From Cyanobacteria bacterium UBA11153 (GTDB lineage Bacteria > Cyanobacteriota > Cyanobacteriia > Cyanobacteriales > Coleofasciculaceae): a stretch of DNA of 26,710 nt. The notes below the pieces were generated by a model. That model was not told the DNA's origin. It was given only the letters and a program-made list of their open reading frames with translations, and did not search any database. This document shows, piece by piece, positions 18,698-26,094 of this stretch. The stretch is taken from the NCBI GenBank assembly GCA_003511885.1, contig DOIX01000145.1, positions 1 to 26,710 on the forward strand, written 5' to 3'. The position numbers were made by a program, and so were the translations under genes. Every line of letters begins with the position of its first letter. The stretch's first letter is position 1.

Positions 18698-21670
18698 CTA
18701 TTTGCGATCGCGACAGTTAGCCCCACTCAACCAACTACTATGAGGAGTTACCTCAGTCGGATTAGCAGTCAAAATCACATTACCATTACCATCTTTATAC
18801 CAACCTTGAGCTTCGATAATTTCCTTTGCTTTATTATCTATAATGCTCTGATTATTAAGTGTTAATCCGTGAGATTCTTTTGACTCAATTGATTCATTTA
18901 CTACACCAATCCGCCAATCTTCCCAAGTAGCCTCGACATTGAGAGATTGATTAGGCGTAGGAGGTAAACCACCACGCCCCGTAACTATAAATGAACTGCC
19001 GTGAGAGGCTTCACAAAGATTATTTTGTACTAATCTTGCTACATCCACAATATCTAATGGTAATTCTATCAACCCACTAGCCGGATCGATTCCCTGTAAA
19101 TTTAGGACAGGTATTTGACTTAATTGAGGATAAATTTGCGAGATAGCAGTAATGTCATTTGTGGGCAATTGACTGGGATCGAATTGGCTTAAGTCATCAC
19201 TACCTAGTAAAGATTGAATCTCTTCACGGCTGCGGATTGTAAAATTATACAAACCTTGAGTAGTGATATTAACATTACCTCCTTTTCCGGAGAAAGCATT
19301 AGCGGTTATGTCGTTATTTTCATTAGGGATAGTAACAATTACACCAGCATTAATTGTAATATTACCACCATCTCCTCCTGCCTTGGCTGTGCCAGCCGTT
19401 GCGGAGATGCGGCTACCGCTTTGCATTAATAGTAAGTCGTCAATGTGCAACCCAATGTTACCACCATTCCCAGAAGTTGTACCTGCCAGAATAAAACCAT
19501 TATTCATCTCAACTAAACCTGCATCAATCTCTATCCTTCCTGCGTTTCCAGCTCCTTGACTGTTGGCAGCAATAATCGTTCCATTTTGAACAATTAATAA
19601 AGGGGTATAAATTATAATATTTCCGGCATTTCCTGAACCTTCAGTAGAAGCAATTAATCCATTGAAAATTGCCACAGGATCGGATGCCGTAGGAATTATC
19701 GATATTCTCGATCCTTCCCGGATTGCAAACAAGGTATTAGAGAGTTCTTCATTGGTGAAAGTGTCACTCAATTTCACTACTTCAGCGGCAGTTACTTTTA
19801 AAATTCCTCCCTCTCCAGCACCTAAAGTACCAGTAGAAATTTGTCCTCTATCCACTTGTAATCTATCAGTATTAATAGTCAAGTCACCTCCTTTTCCTGT
19901 TCCCAAAGTTCTAGATGTAACTATTGCTAGATTTTGCACCAGCAATGTGGGAGTAGTAATTGTGAGATTTCCTCCTTCTGATGAACTCTCGGTACCACTA
20001 AATAAACCACTGCCAATACGATAATCTCTTGAAATTCCACTCACTTCTACAAATTCAGATGCTTTAATCGTTAAATCTCCTCCTAATCCCCCACTTGGTA
20101 TACCGAAAAAGCCAAATCCACTTTGAGTTGCCATTTGTGCCCCACCTCTGATAATCAGCTTTCCAGTATCAATAGTGATGCCACCTGCTTCTCCACTACC
20201 GCCAATAGTGTTGGCGAATATCCCTGTAGGAGCTACTACAGCGATAGGGGTATCCAATACTTCCACAGATTCTGAGGCATTAATCGCTATTTTTCCACCA
20301 CTTCCTTCACTTAAGGTAACGCTAGTAATAACTGCCCCATCCCGCAAAATCAACCGTTGAGTATCAATGGAAATATCCCCCGCATTACCAGTTGCACCTC
20401 TCAAAGTAGAAGTGATTAAACCTGACGCAATTCCTTCTACAGATTCAGAAGCTTGGATAGTAATATTCCCACCACTGCCTTGACTAAATTGACTAAATGT
20501 TGGACTAAATATAATAGCCCCATCTCTCAGTATTAAATGTTTGGTATTAATGGCAATACTACCTCCTGCACCTCCACCCACAGTCCCAGTAAACAAGCCA
20601 GTACCGGGATTAGATGGGCTAATTTGCCCAGATAAACCACCCACGATAAAAGTTTGTTCAAATTGTCTAAATCCAGCACCAATTAATTCTACAGATTCAG
20701 AGGCATCAACTATTAGCCCCTTCCCAGCTTTTGAACCCAAATTCATCGCAATTATCTGAGAATCTTCTGTCAAGCTAATATTTCTACCCCAAACCTGAAT
20801 TTCACCACCACCATCACCACTGGTACTGATAATTGATTTATTGGTAACTGATATATCTCCTCGTGCTAAACTCTGAGGAAAGTTCAAACTAAAATTATTT
20901 CCATTAACATTCAATCCTACTGTACCTGCTCCAGATAATCCAACTAATACTACTTTGCCTCCTAAAGCGTGCAATCCTCCTCCAGCCAGTGTAATATCTC
21001 CACCTATTAATAATAAATTCTCACCATCAGGAACTCGCAAACCTTGAAGAGATTCTCCCAAAAGATTAGATCCTGCTGTTGTAATTGAATGATTGTCGAT
21101 TCGCCCAGGAACAATTTGATTGAATAAAAATGCGGAAGGCTTCACTGTCAGTAAAGGGGAAACTTCCGAATTACTTGTACTGAAAAATCCGCCATTTTCA
21201 AATTGAATGCCATTGGCTGTTGTTGCGACAAATGAACCTCGCACATCCAGAGCAGAATTTTCGCCAAAAATAATCCCATTAGGATTCATCAAAAACAAAT
21301 TTGCTCCACCATCTACACCCAATGTTCCCAAAATGTCCGAAGTATCCTTACCAGTCACTCGACTAAAAATATTGGCAATTCCGGCTGGATTAGCAAAATA
21401 AACTCTCCCTCCATTGCCAATATTAAATGTTTCAAAACTGTGAAAGATATTCCCACCGCGAATAGCCCCGCCATCAATCCGATGCGCTAAACTACCATCG
21501 ATCGTAATATTCGGTGTCAAAATAGAACTTTCAGCTCCTAAAGTATGATCTGGAGCAATTTGAGCAAGAGTTTTATTGTCAGAAGCGATTTTCCAGAGAA
21601 GACTAGCAAAAATCAGTGCTTTACTAACCTTGAGAATTCCTGCTGTGAAGGGAGAAGTTATTTTTACCAT
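18698..21670 (-). CDS. Filamentous haemagglutinin-type (TPS) adhesin, second copy
   Basis: This 990-residue exported protein has a signal peptide (about 1-37, TLAQ) and a two-partner-secretion domain (about 38-300) with [16 protein letters not shown]. The TPS domain is needed for recognition by a TpsB outer-membrane pore. The middle (about 300-830) is a right-handed beta-helix of repeats such as GGxITIDTxxLIxRxGA. The C-terminal ~100 residues match those of the 1910-residue adhesin: [46 protein letters not shown], and a terminal Cys (C986) 100 residues after C886. It lies 300 nt upstream of the larger adhesin gene in the same orientation. The ATG at 21670 gives a complete signal peptide. It is likely a surface-exposed or released adhesin; the ligand is unknown. 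Confidence 0.92.
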   Translation of the reverse strand: MVKITSPFTAGILKVSKALIFASLLWKIASDNKTLAQIAPDHTLGAESSILTPNITIDGSLAHRIDGGAIRGGNIFHSFETFNIGNGGRVYFANPAGIANIFSRVTGKDTSDILGTLGVDGGANLFLMNPNGIIFGENSALDVRGSFVATTANGIQFENGGFFSTSNSEVSPLLTVKPSAFLFNQIVPGRIDNHSITTAGSNLLGESLQGLRVPDGENLLLIGGDITLAGGGLHALGGKVVLVGLSGAGTVGLNVNGNNFSLNFPQSLARGDISVTNKSIISTSGDGGGEIQVWGRNISLTEDSQIIAMNLGSKAGKGLIVDASESVELIGAGFRQFEQTFIVGGLSGQISPSNPGTGLFTGTVGGGAGGSIAINTKHLILRDGAIIFSPTFSQFSQGSGGNITIQASESVEGIASGLITSTLRGATGNAGDISIDTQRLILRDGAVITSVTLSEGSGGKIAINASESVEVLDTPIAVVAPTGIFANTIGGSGEAGGITIDTGKLIIRGGAQMATQSGFGFFGIPSGGLGGDLTIKASEFVEVSGISRDYRIGSGLFSGTESSSEGGNLTITTPTLLVQNLAIVTSRTLGTGKGGDLTINTDRLQVDRGQISTGTLGAGEGGILKVTAAEVVKLSDTFTNEELSNTLFAIREGSRISIIPTASDPVAIFNGLIASTEGSGNAGNIIIYTPLLIVQNGTIIAANSQGAGNAGRIEIDAGLVEMNNGFILAGTTSGNGGNIGLHIDDLLLMQSGSRISATAGTAKAGGDGGNITINAGVIVTIPNENNDITANAFSGKGGNVNITTQGLYNFTIRSREEIQSLLGSDDLSQFDPSQLPTNDITAISQIYPQLSQIPVLNLQGIDPASGLIELPLDIVDVARLVQNNLCEASHGSSFIVTGRGGLPPTPNQSLNVEATWEDWRIGVVNESIESKESHGLTLNNQSIIDNKAKEIIEAQGWYKDGNGNVILTANPTEVTPHSSWLSGANCRDRK

Positions 21671-21742
21671 ACTCTATTATTCTCTCAAGACACGGATTTG
21701 CGATCGCGCTGAATAATTCGATTTTATCTAAGTCACAAGTAT

Positions 21743-21813
21743 TAGACATCTCCAGAAATTAGGTTTTTTCCTAGGCGGGATAAGGGTTTGAGATTGTTTT
21801 TTGGAGATGTCTA
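21743..21813. mobile_element. MITE-like element with TA-flanked inverted ends
   Basis: The ends TAGACATCTCCA (21743-21754) and TGGAGATGTCTA (21802-21813) are perfect 12-bp inverted repeats, with partial match continuing inward (AGAAA versus AAAAA). Each end carries an outer TA, as expected for target duplication by IS630/Tc1-type elements. The 71-nt interior has no ORF. A degenerate copy of the right end is seen at 15-30. The transposase family is inferred only from the TA flanks. Confidence 0.55.
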
Positions 21814-21829
21814 TTGAGATAGTGGCAAT

Positions 21830-21859
21830 GGTGCGTTAGCTAGCCCATAACGCACCCTA
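21830..21859. repeat. GTGCGTTA/TAACGCAC palindromic repeat overlapping a stop codon
   Basis: Arms GGTGCGTTA (21830-21838) and TAACGCACC (21848-21856) match the copies at 60-85 and 23355-23381. In this copy the flanking CTAC (TAG on the - strand at 21857-21859) is the stop codon of the J-domain gene. Confidence 0.8.
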
Positions 21860-22567
21860 CAGATTGAGACTAATATCTTTAAGTGCATTGCGGGCTTCAC
21901 CATACAATCTGCTAGAAATCCGAAATAATTCTTTACCTATATGGAGATAATAATCGTCATAATTAAAAGTAAATCTTTCTAATTCTTCAATCCCATCGCC
22001 CAACTGATTCAAGCAATAGTAAAGACTGGCAGCAGCACCAGCAACATGAGCGGGATTAGGTTGAGAATGAAAAACTGCCTGTGCTTTCTCAAGATATTGA
22101 CGGCATTCTTCTAAATATGCTTGAAATTCTGCCATCAATTCATCATCAAAAGGATCTGCTGATAGTTGCTCAATTTGAGGATCTAATTCTTTGAGAATGG
22201 GATTAATTAACCGATTGATAGGTTTATAAACTTCCTGTAACCATACCTCTAATTGAATATCTGTATGATGACTAGTTTTCTGATGATGTTGATACTGTCG
22301 TTGTGCTTCAGCCTGACGCTTTTCCTGGTTAGGAAATGGGGAGGGATATTGGGCATCTTGGAGTTGTCTATCGTAGGTACGACGGCGATCTCGATCGCCT
22401 AAAATTTCATAGGCAGCATTAATTTGGATAATTTTATCTGTGTTAGTAGTATCGCTGTTGCTATCTGGATGAAAAAGTTTGGCTAGACGGCGATAGGCTT
22501 GTTTGATTTCTTTTGATGTTGCTTGAGGACTGATATTTAGGGTTTGGTAATGATTAGTTTGTGACAT
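21857..22567 (-). CDS. J-domain (DnaJ-type) co-chaperone
   Basis: This 236-residue protein has an N-terminal J domain (about 6-67) with the HPD motif at 33-35 that stimulates the ATPase of DnaK/Hsp70 partners, followed by the usual AAYEILGDRDRRRTYDR helix. There is no Gly/Phe region, zinc finger or DnaJ C-terminal substrate domain, so it is a type III J protein. The remaining residues (about 100-236) are helical and acidic, with no recognised domain. The client is unknown. GAGGG lies 9-13 nt upstream of the ATG. The stop codon falls inside a dispersed palindromic repeat. Confidence 0.9.
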   Translation of the reverse strand: MSQTNHYQTLNISPQATSKEIKQAYRRLAKLFHPDSNSDTTNTDKIIQINAAYEILGDRDRRRTYDRQLQDAQYPSPFPNQEKRQAEAQRQYQHHQKTSHHTDIQLEVWLQEVYKPINRLINPILKELDPQIEQLSADPFDDELMAEFQAYLEECRQYLEKAQAVFHSQPNPAHVAGAAASLYYCLNQLGDGIEELERFTFNYDDYYLHIGKELFRISSRLYGEARNALKDISLNL

Positions 22568-22650
22568 CAGGAATATCCCTCAAAATCTATAGAGGTAGAC
22601 TCTCAGTAATACCAATTTCATTAAGTTGTGCTACAGATGCGGTTCTTGCT

Positions 22651-22680
22651 CCCCCCTTAGTAAGGGGGGTTGGGGGGGTC
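22651..22680. repeat. CCCCCC/GGGGGG palindromic repeat
   Basis: CCCCCCTTA-G-TAAGGGGGG (22651-22669) is a perfect 9-bp palindrome, followed by TTGGGGGGG. It belongs to the same type as the block inside the CHAT gene at 11488-11516. It lies between the Rrf2 gene and the J-domain gene and could terminate transcription, though no T tract follows on the - strand. Confidence 0.7.
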
Positions 22681-22777
22681 GATGTGTAGCGCTATTTTAG
22701 GAAATTGGTATAAGAGGTTAGGGGTGAAGAATTAGATGTTAGAGACAGAACATAAGTCCTGATCTTATCCTCTCACC

Positions 22778-23215
22778 TCAAATATAATACATAATATTTA
22801 ACTGACGCTTATGATTGCGCTTATTATACAAATCTTGCAGCGTATATTCTCGCAACATATCATAATAGCGATTATGAATTTCTGACCAAATATCATAGAC
22901 AACAGCATTTTCTACTGTTTTTGATATTGGATCTAGTTTAGATACTTTTGATTCCGCTCCTTCTAAGCAACTAATCACATCAAAAAGGGTAATTTTCCAG
23001 GGTTCTCGTGATAATAGATACCCCCCTTTTGCTCCTCTTTGGCTTCGCACTAACCCGCCACACCTCAATATGGCAAGAAGTTGCTCCAAATAACGATCTG
23101 GTATATTTTGATGTTCAGCAATTCGCCGAATTTGCAGCGGCTCTCCACCGTTGTATTCGCCCACTAATTCCAAGAGGGCAAGTAAAGCGTATTCCGTTTT
23201 ACAGGAAAGTTCCAC
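22778..23215 (-). CDS. Rrf2 family transcriptional regulator
   Basis: This 145-residue protein has an Rrf2-type winged helix: MELSCKTEYALLALLELV, then PLQIRRIAEHQNIPDRYLEQLLAILRCGGLVRSQRGAKGGYLLSR (about 27-71). It is followed by a long helix and a C-terminal region. The GTG start at 23213-23215 gives the standard N-terminus. The three clustered cysteines that bind an iron-sulfur cluster in IscR-type members are absent from the region after the winged helix (about 85-110), which instead reads EGAESKVSKLDPISKTVENA. Regulation is therefore probably not by a classic IscR-type cluster. Neighbours are the SLH porin upstream and the J protein downstream, both on the same strand. The target genes are unknown. 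Confidence 0.92.
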   Translation of the reverse strand: MELSCKTEYALLALLELVGEYNGGEPLQIRRIAEHQNIPDRYLEQLLAILRCGGLVRSQRGAKGGYLLSREPWKITLFDVISCLEGAESKVSKLDPISKTVENAVVYDIWSEIHNRYYDMLREYTLQDLYNKRNHKRQLNIMYYI

Positions 23216-23307
23216 AGTTTCTAATCAATTGGTGTCAAGGACAGTCTTTCCTAGTATACTCCGGTTCTCAACTAGGATTTGTTGGTTTCTGCAATGCAAC
23301 AGCAGTG

Positions 23308-23333
23308 GACAGTTGACAATTGACAGTTGACAG
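23308..23333. repeat. Tandem GACAGTTGACAATT short repeat
   Basis: GACAGTT/GACAATT heptamers are repeated three to four times upstream of the Rrf2 gene. The TTGACAA word also recurs next to the psbD stop codon at 26611-26630. No function is visible; it adds to the short-repeat load of the spacers. Confidence 0.65.
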
Positions 23334-23335
23334 TA

Positions 23336-23465
23336 GCACAGCTTCCATCTGTAGGGTGCGTTATGCTCAAGCTAACGCACCATCCACTGCTGGTAGCATT
23401 TATTGCTATAACAGGACTTACGCACAGCTTCCATCTGTAGGGTGCGTTATGCTCAAGCTAACGCA
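23336..23465. repeat. Pair of identical 44-nt direct repeats carrying the GTGCGTTA palindrome
   Basis: Positions 23336-23379 and 23422-23465 are identical over 44 nt, start to start 86 nt apart. Each contains GTAGGGTGCGTTATGCTC and TAACGCA, i.e. the same palindrome as at 60-85. The second copy lacks the last C bases and runs into the porin terminator. They occupy the spacer between the porin and the Rrf2 gene. Confidence 0.85.
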
Positions 23466-23468
23466 AAT

Positions 23469-23505
23469 AAAGAGTCTGTCTTCCTGCAGGAGAGACAGAC
23501 TCTTT
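23469..23505 (-). terminator. Rho-independent-type terminator of the porin gene
   Basis: Arms AAAGAGTCTGTCT (23469-23481) and AGACAGACTCTTT (23493-23505) form a perfect 13-bp stem around an 11-nt loop that itself contains TCCTGCAGGA. It begins 35 nt past the porin stop codon, and on the - strand the stem is followed by ATTTGCG with a T run inside the stem end. Confidence 0.75.
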
Positions 23506-23539
23506 AATTTTCAGACTTCAATCTTAACTAAATCAGTAT

Positions 23540-25378
23540 CTAGAACTTAAATGTAGTTCTCAGAGTACCAATTACAGCATCTTGATTGTTACCAGCAGCA
23601 TCTCCTTCAGGATTAATCAGCCAGATGACACCGGGAGTAATTGAGATATTATCCGTGAGCTGATACTTGTAGAATGCTTCTACGTGGAAAGGAAGATCGT
23701 CAACGCGAGAGTTCACACCTGGAGCATTAATGCTTCCAGCATAAGGTTGTGCCCCAGCAAAAATGCCCAGAATATTACCTTCTTTACCCAAGTCGCTGAA
23801 GGCTAATCCAGCACCATAAGTCCAGATTTCTGCATCCCCTTGACTGACTAAAATTGCATCCGTGAAAGTACCGAAGCCACTGATGGAAATATTTTTGCTC
23901 AGGCGGAAAGCAGCTTCTATACCGTAGGAGTTGGTAACCACACCATCAGCAGCACCAAGAAGTACTGAAGTAGGATTGTTCGCCAAACTAGTACCTACTG
24001 CACCAGTTCCACCACCAAGGTCGAATATATCATTACCTTGGTTATGGTAAGCGTGGACGTAGGTGAAACCTAAACCAATGCGATCGCCAAGATTAAAGTT
24101 AAGCTGGGCTAATGCTGCGTATTCTCCGTCAAACAAGCCATTCTTATTGGCAGGATTATTCGCACTAGGTCCTGCAAGGTAACCTAAAGTCAAGGTGCTT
24201 GGTCCGAGTACGCTTTCCAGAGGACCAACACCTAAGCTAACGCCTATACCTGCACCACCACCAATCCGATAGATGGGGTTTTCAGATGCAAAGGTAGAAA
24301 GGGCACCATTACCGCCATCGTAGTCTTCAAAGTAGGGATTCAAAGTAGGAGCGTAATCGCTATGAATACCTCCGGTAGCAGCTAGGTAAACTTTGGAACT
24401 CTTGAACGGGAAGTAGTAAGCTAACCAGTCTACGATGACATCGTTACTACCTGTGTTACCCAGGTTAAAGGTTTGAGTTCCTTCAAAACCAACACCGTTA
24501 AATAGATTGGCATTTCCTGCTGCCAGACGAGTAACCAACCGATCCTGTCCGGTAAAGCTGGTGTTCAGGGTTAAACGAACCCGATCCTGGAATACAGTGT
24601 TGTTATCAACGTTATCCAGACCAAACTCGTCAGCTAGGGCAAAAATCACTTCACCATCTAACTTAGTAGTTGTCGAAAACTGATGGTCTTCTAAGAAAGA
24701 TACCCGACCTTCTAAGTTATCGACTCGTCCGGTTAAAGTTTGTAATTCAGCTTGGAATTCTTGAACCAGCCGACGTATTTGGGCAAGGCTACCATCGTCT
24801 ACAGGTCCGCTTCCACCACCGTCAACTATCCGTTCGAGTTGATTTAAGCAAGCATTCAAACCAGCGGCAAACTCATAACGGCTGAGGGCGCGGTTGCCTC
24901 GGAATGTTCCATCTGGATAACCTGCAATACAGCCATAGCGCTCGACTAGATTCCGCAGCGCTTCATAAGCCCAGTCTCCAGGAGACACATCCCGCAATTG
25001 ACCGATATTGGTAACCTGTCCTTCTGAATTAATCCGGTTACCTTCATTGCTGTAGCGATTGATTTGATCCAATATTTGGGCATCATTTCCAGTTGATGGG
25101 GTTGCTTGAGCAACATCAACCGGGATTTTTACCGTATCTGCTGAAAATACTGGCGCTGTTTTGCCCTCTGGCGCTGTTGGCGCTGCTGCAATTTTTCCTG
25201 ACTCCTCTTGGGGAGCTAGTGTCTCGGCAGTTAGAGGCTGGACAACTGTCTCGGCTTGGTTTTCGGCAACGGGCAGGTCAGAACTTTGAGCTGCACGGAC
25301 TCCTAGAGCCGAAACCGCCAGTGTTGCGACCAACACAGCCGGACTAATAATTAGAGACTTCCACAATAATTTAGACAT
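23540..25378 (-). CDS. SLH-domain OprB-type outer membrane porin
   Basis: This 612-residue outer-membrane protein has a signal peptide (about 1-30, VRAA) and a low-complexity Ala/Pro/Glu linker. An SLH domain lies at about 127-178 (DVSPGDWAYEALRNLVERYGCIAGYPDGTF, ALSRYEFAAGLNACL), then a short coiled coil (about 198-232). The OprB/carbohydrate-selective porin barrel runs from about 236 to the C-terminal Phe (TTFKF), as expected for barrel assembly. This is the layout of the abundant cyanobacterial major outer-membrane proteins, sometimes called iron-uptake porins; the SLH domain binds pyruvylated peptidoglycan-linked polysaccharide. A GAGG element lies about 10-13 nt upstream of the ATG. The substrate cannot be told from sequence. 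The gene is monocistronic by its terminator. Confidence 0.93.
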   Translation of the reverse strand: MSKLLWKSLIISPAVLVATLAVSALGVRAAQSSDLPVAENQAETVVQPLTAETLAPQEESGKIAAAPTAPEGKTAPVFSADTVKIPVDVAQATPSTGNDAQILDQINRYSNEGNRINSEGQVTNIGQLRDVSPGDWAYEALRNLVERYGCIAGYPDGTFRGNRALSRYEFAAGLNACLNQLERIVDGGGSGPVDDGSLAQIRRLVQEFQAELQTLTGRVDNLEGRVSFLEDHQFSTTTKLDGEVIFALADEFGLDNVDNNTVFQDRVRLTLNTSFTGQDRLVTRLAAGNANLFNGVGFEGTQTFNLGNTGSNDVIVDWLAYYFPFKSSKVYLAATGGIHSDYAPTLNPYFEDYDGGNGALSTFASENPIYRIGGGAGIGVSLGVGPLESVLGPSTLTLGYLAGPSANNPANKNGLFDGEYAALAQLNFNLGDRIGLGFTYVHAYHNQGNDIFDLGGGTGAVGTSLANNPTSVLLGAADGVVTNSYGIEAAFRLSKNISISGFGTFTDAILVSQGDAEIWTYGAGLAFSDLGKEGNILGIFAGAQPYAGSINAPGVNSRVDDLPFHVEAFYKYQLTDNISITPGVIWLINPEGDAAGNNQDAVIGTLRTTFKF

Positions 25379-25436
25379 GTTCTTTTGTCCTCACACCTTA
25401 ATAGAGACAGAAAGAGTTTCACTTACTTCTCTCGAA

Positions 25437-25476
25437 CCATGGTACATCGTCTATGTCAATCTGGCAGATACCATGG
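25437..25476. promoter_or_regulatory. Inverted repeat CCATGGTA-N24-TACCATGG upstream of the porin
   Basis: Perfect 8-bp arms at 25437-25444 and 25469-25476 lie about 58-98 nt upstream of the porin start codon. The spacing could suit a dimeric regulator or an RNA stem in the porin leader. No regulator is assigned. Confidence 0.45.
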
Positions 25477-25658
25477 ACAGTTTTTTTCAGCTTTTTCCTG
25501 TTTGGGGTAAACAAGGGTTGGGTAATTAGACTGACCCTTCCTACATATAGTTCCCAGTACAGAAGCTCAATTGACTAAGTTTACTACTATGGTAACGAAT
25601 TTTGCTTGACTTCTGTCCCCAATTTATGAATAAGTCAAGAAACTTTATTTTTTTTAAT

Positions 25659-25711
25659 GGGGGTTGGAGACTAGGGGCTAGGGGCCAGGGGCTAGGGAGG
25701 GGAGAGGGGAG
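25659..25711 (+). repeat. G-rich low-complexity tract, potential G-quadruplex
   Basis: Runs such as GGGGCTAGGGGCCAGGGGCTAGGG precede a GGGGAGAGGGGAG end. The tract lies between the PCD gene's 3' end and the porin promoter region, resembling tracts at 110-143 and 2360-2429. The remainder of the spacer 25379-25749 holds the porin promoter and no ORF. Confidence 0.6.
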
Positions 25712-25749
25712 AAAAAATGTCTCCCACCCCCAACCCCCTTTATCTTCCT

Positions 25750-26034
25750 CTAACCTCTAACCTCTGAAATAGTTTTTGCCATATCAAAATCCAAGGCAGT
25801 TAAGCCACCTGCATCGTGGGTGGTGAGGGTAATTGTCACCTTGTTGTAGGAAATGGCTATATCTGGATGATGTCCGGCTGCTTCAGCGGGTTCGACTAAT
25901 TTATTGACAAACGAGATTGCATCCACAAAGTCTTTAAATTTACAAGTTGTTCTGATTTCCTTCCCTTCCAGCGTCCACCCTTCTAGCTGACTTATACCTG
26001 CTTGTATCTCTGCTTCTGTAAGTAATTGAGCCAT
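25750..26034 (-). CDS. Pterin-4a-carbinolamine dehydratase (4a-hydroxytetrahydrobiopterin dehydratase)
   Basis: This 94-residue protein dehydrates 4a-hydroxytetrahydropterin in pterin recycling. The family core is clear: FVDAISFVNKLVEPAEAAG, then HHP (55-57) and YNKVTITLTTHDAGGLT with H73, followed by an A-x2-I helix. The ATG at 26034 is chosen over an in-frame upstream ATG at 26070, because the extra 12 residues would be coded inside the upstream terminator's T tract and do not belong to the family. The resulting length of 94 fits. A GAGG element lies just upstream. The gene sits behind a folded leader. The two-domain pterin synthase some 22 kb away belongs to the same chemistry but not to an operon with it. 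Confidence 0.92.
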   Translation of the reverse strand: MAQLLTEAEIQAGISQLEGWTLEGKEIRTTCKFKDFVDAISFVNKLVEPAEAAGHHPDIAISYNKVTITLTTHDAGGLTALDFDMAKTISEVRG

Positions 26035-26068
26035 TTTTGTATTTTTCCTCAACTTCTGGATTTCTGCC

Positions 26069-26094
26069 AAAAAACTATCCGCTCTTACGGATAG
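26069..26094 (-). terminator. Intrinsic terminator in the PCD leader
   Basis: On the - strand, CTATCCG and CGGATAG (26088-26094 and 26075-26081) pair as a 7-bp stem with a TAAGAG loop, followed by TTTTTT (26069-26074). It lies 35 nt upstream of the PCD start and shares bases with an alternative upstream pairing, as in attenuators. Confidence 0.8.

Noticed and set aside
12665..21670. Many open frames on both strands within the adhesin genes
   Set aside because: They are shadows of repetitive, low-stop-codon beta-helix coding sequence; only the two long - strand frames have signal peptides and TPS motifs.
26034..26070. N-terminal extension of the PCD protein to the upstream ATG at 26070
   Set aside because: The added residues would be encoded next to the terminator's T tract and are not part of the family; the ATG at 26034 gives the usual length.
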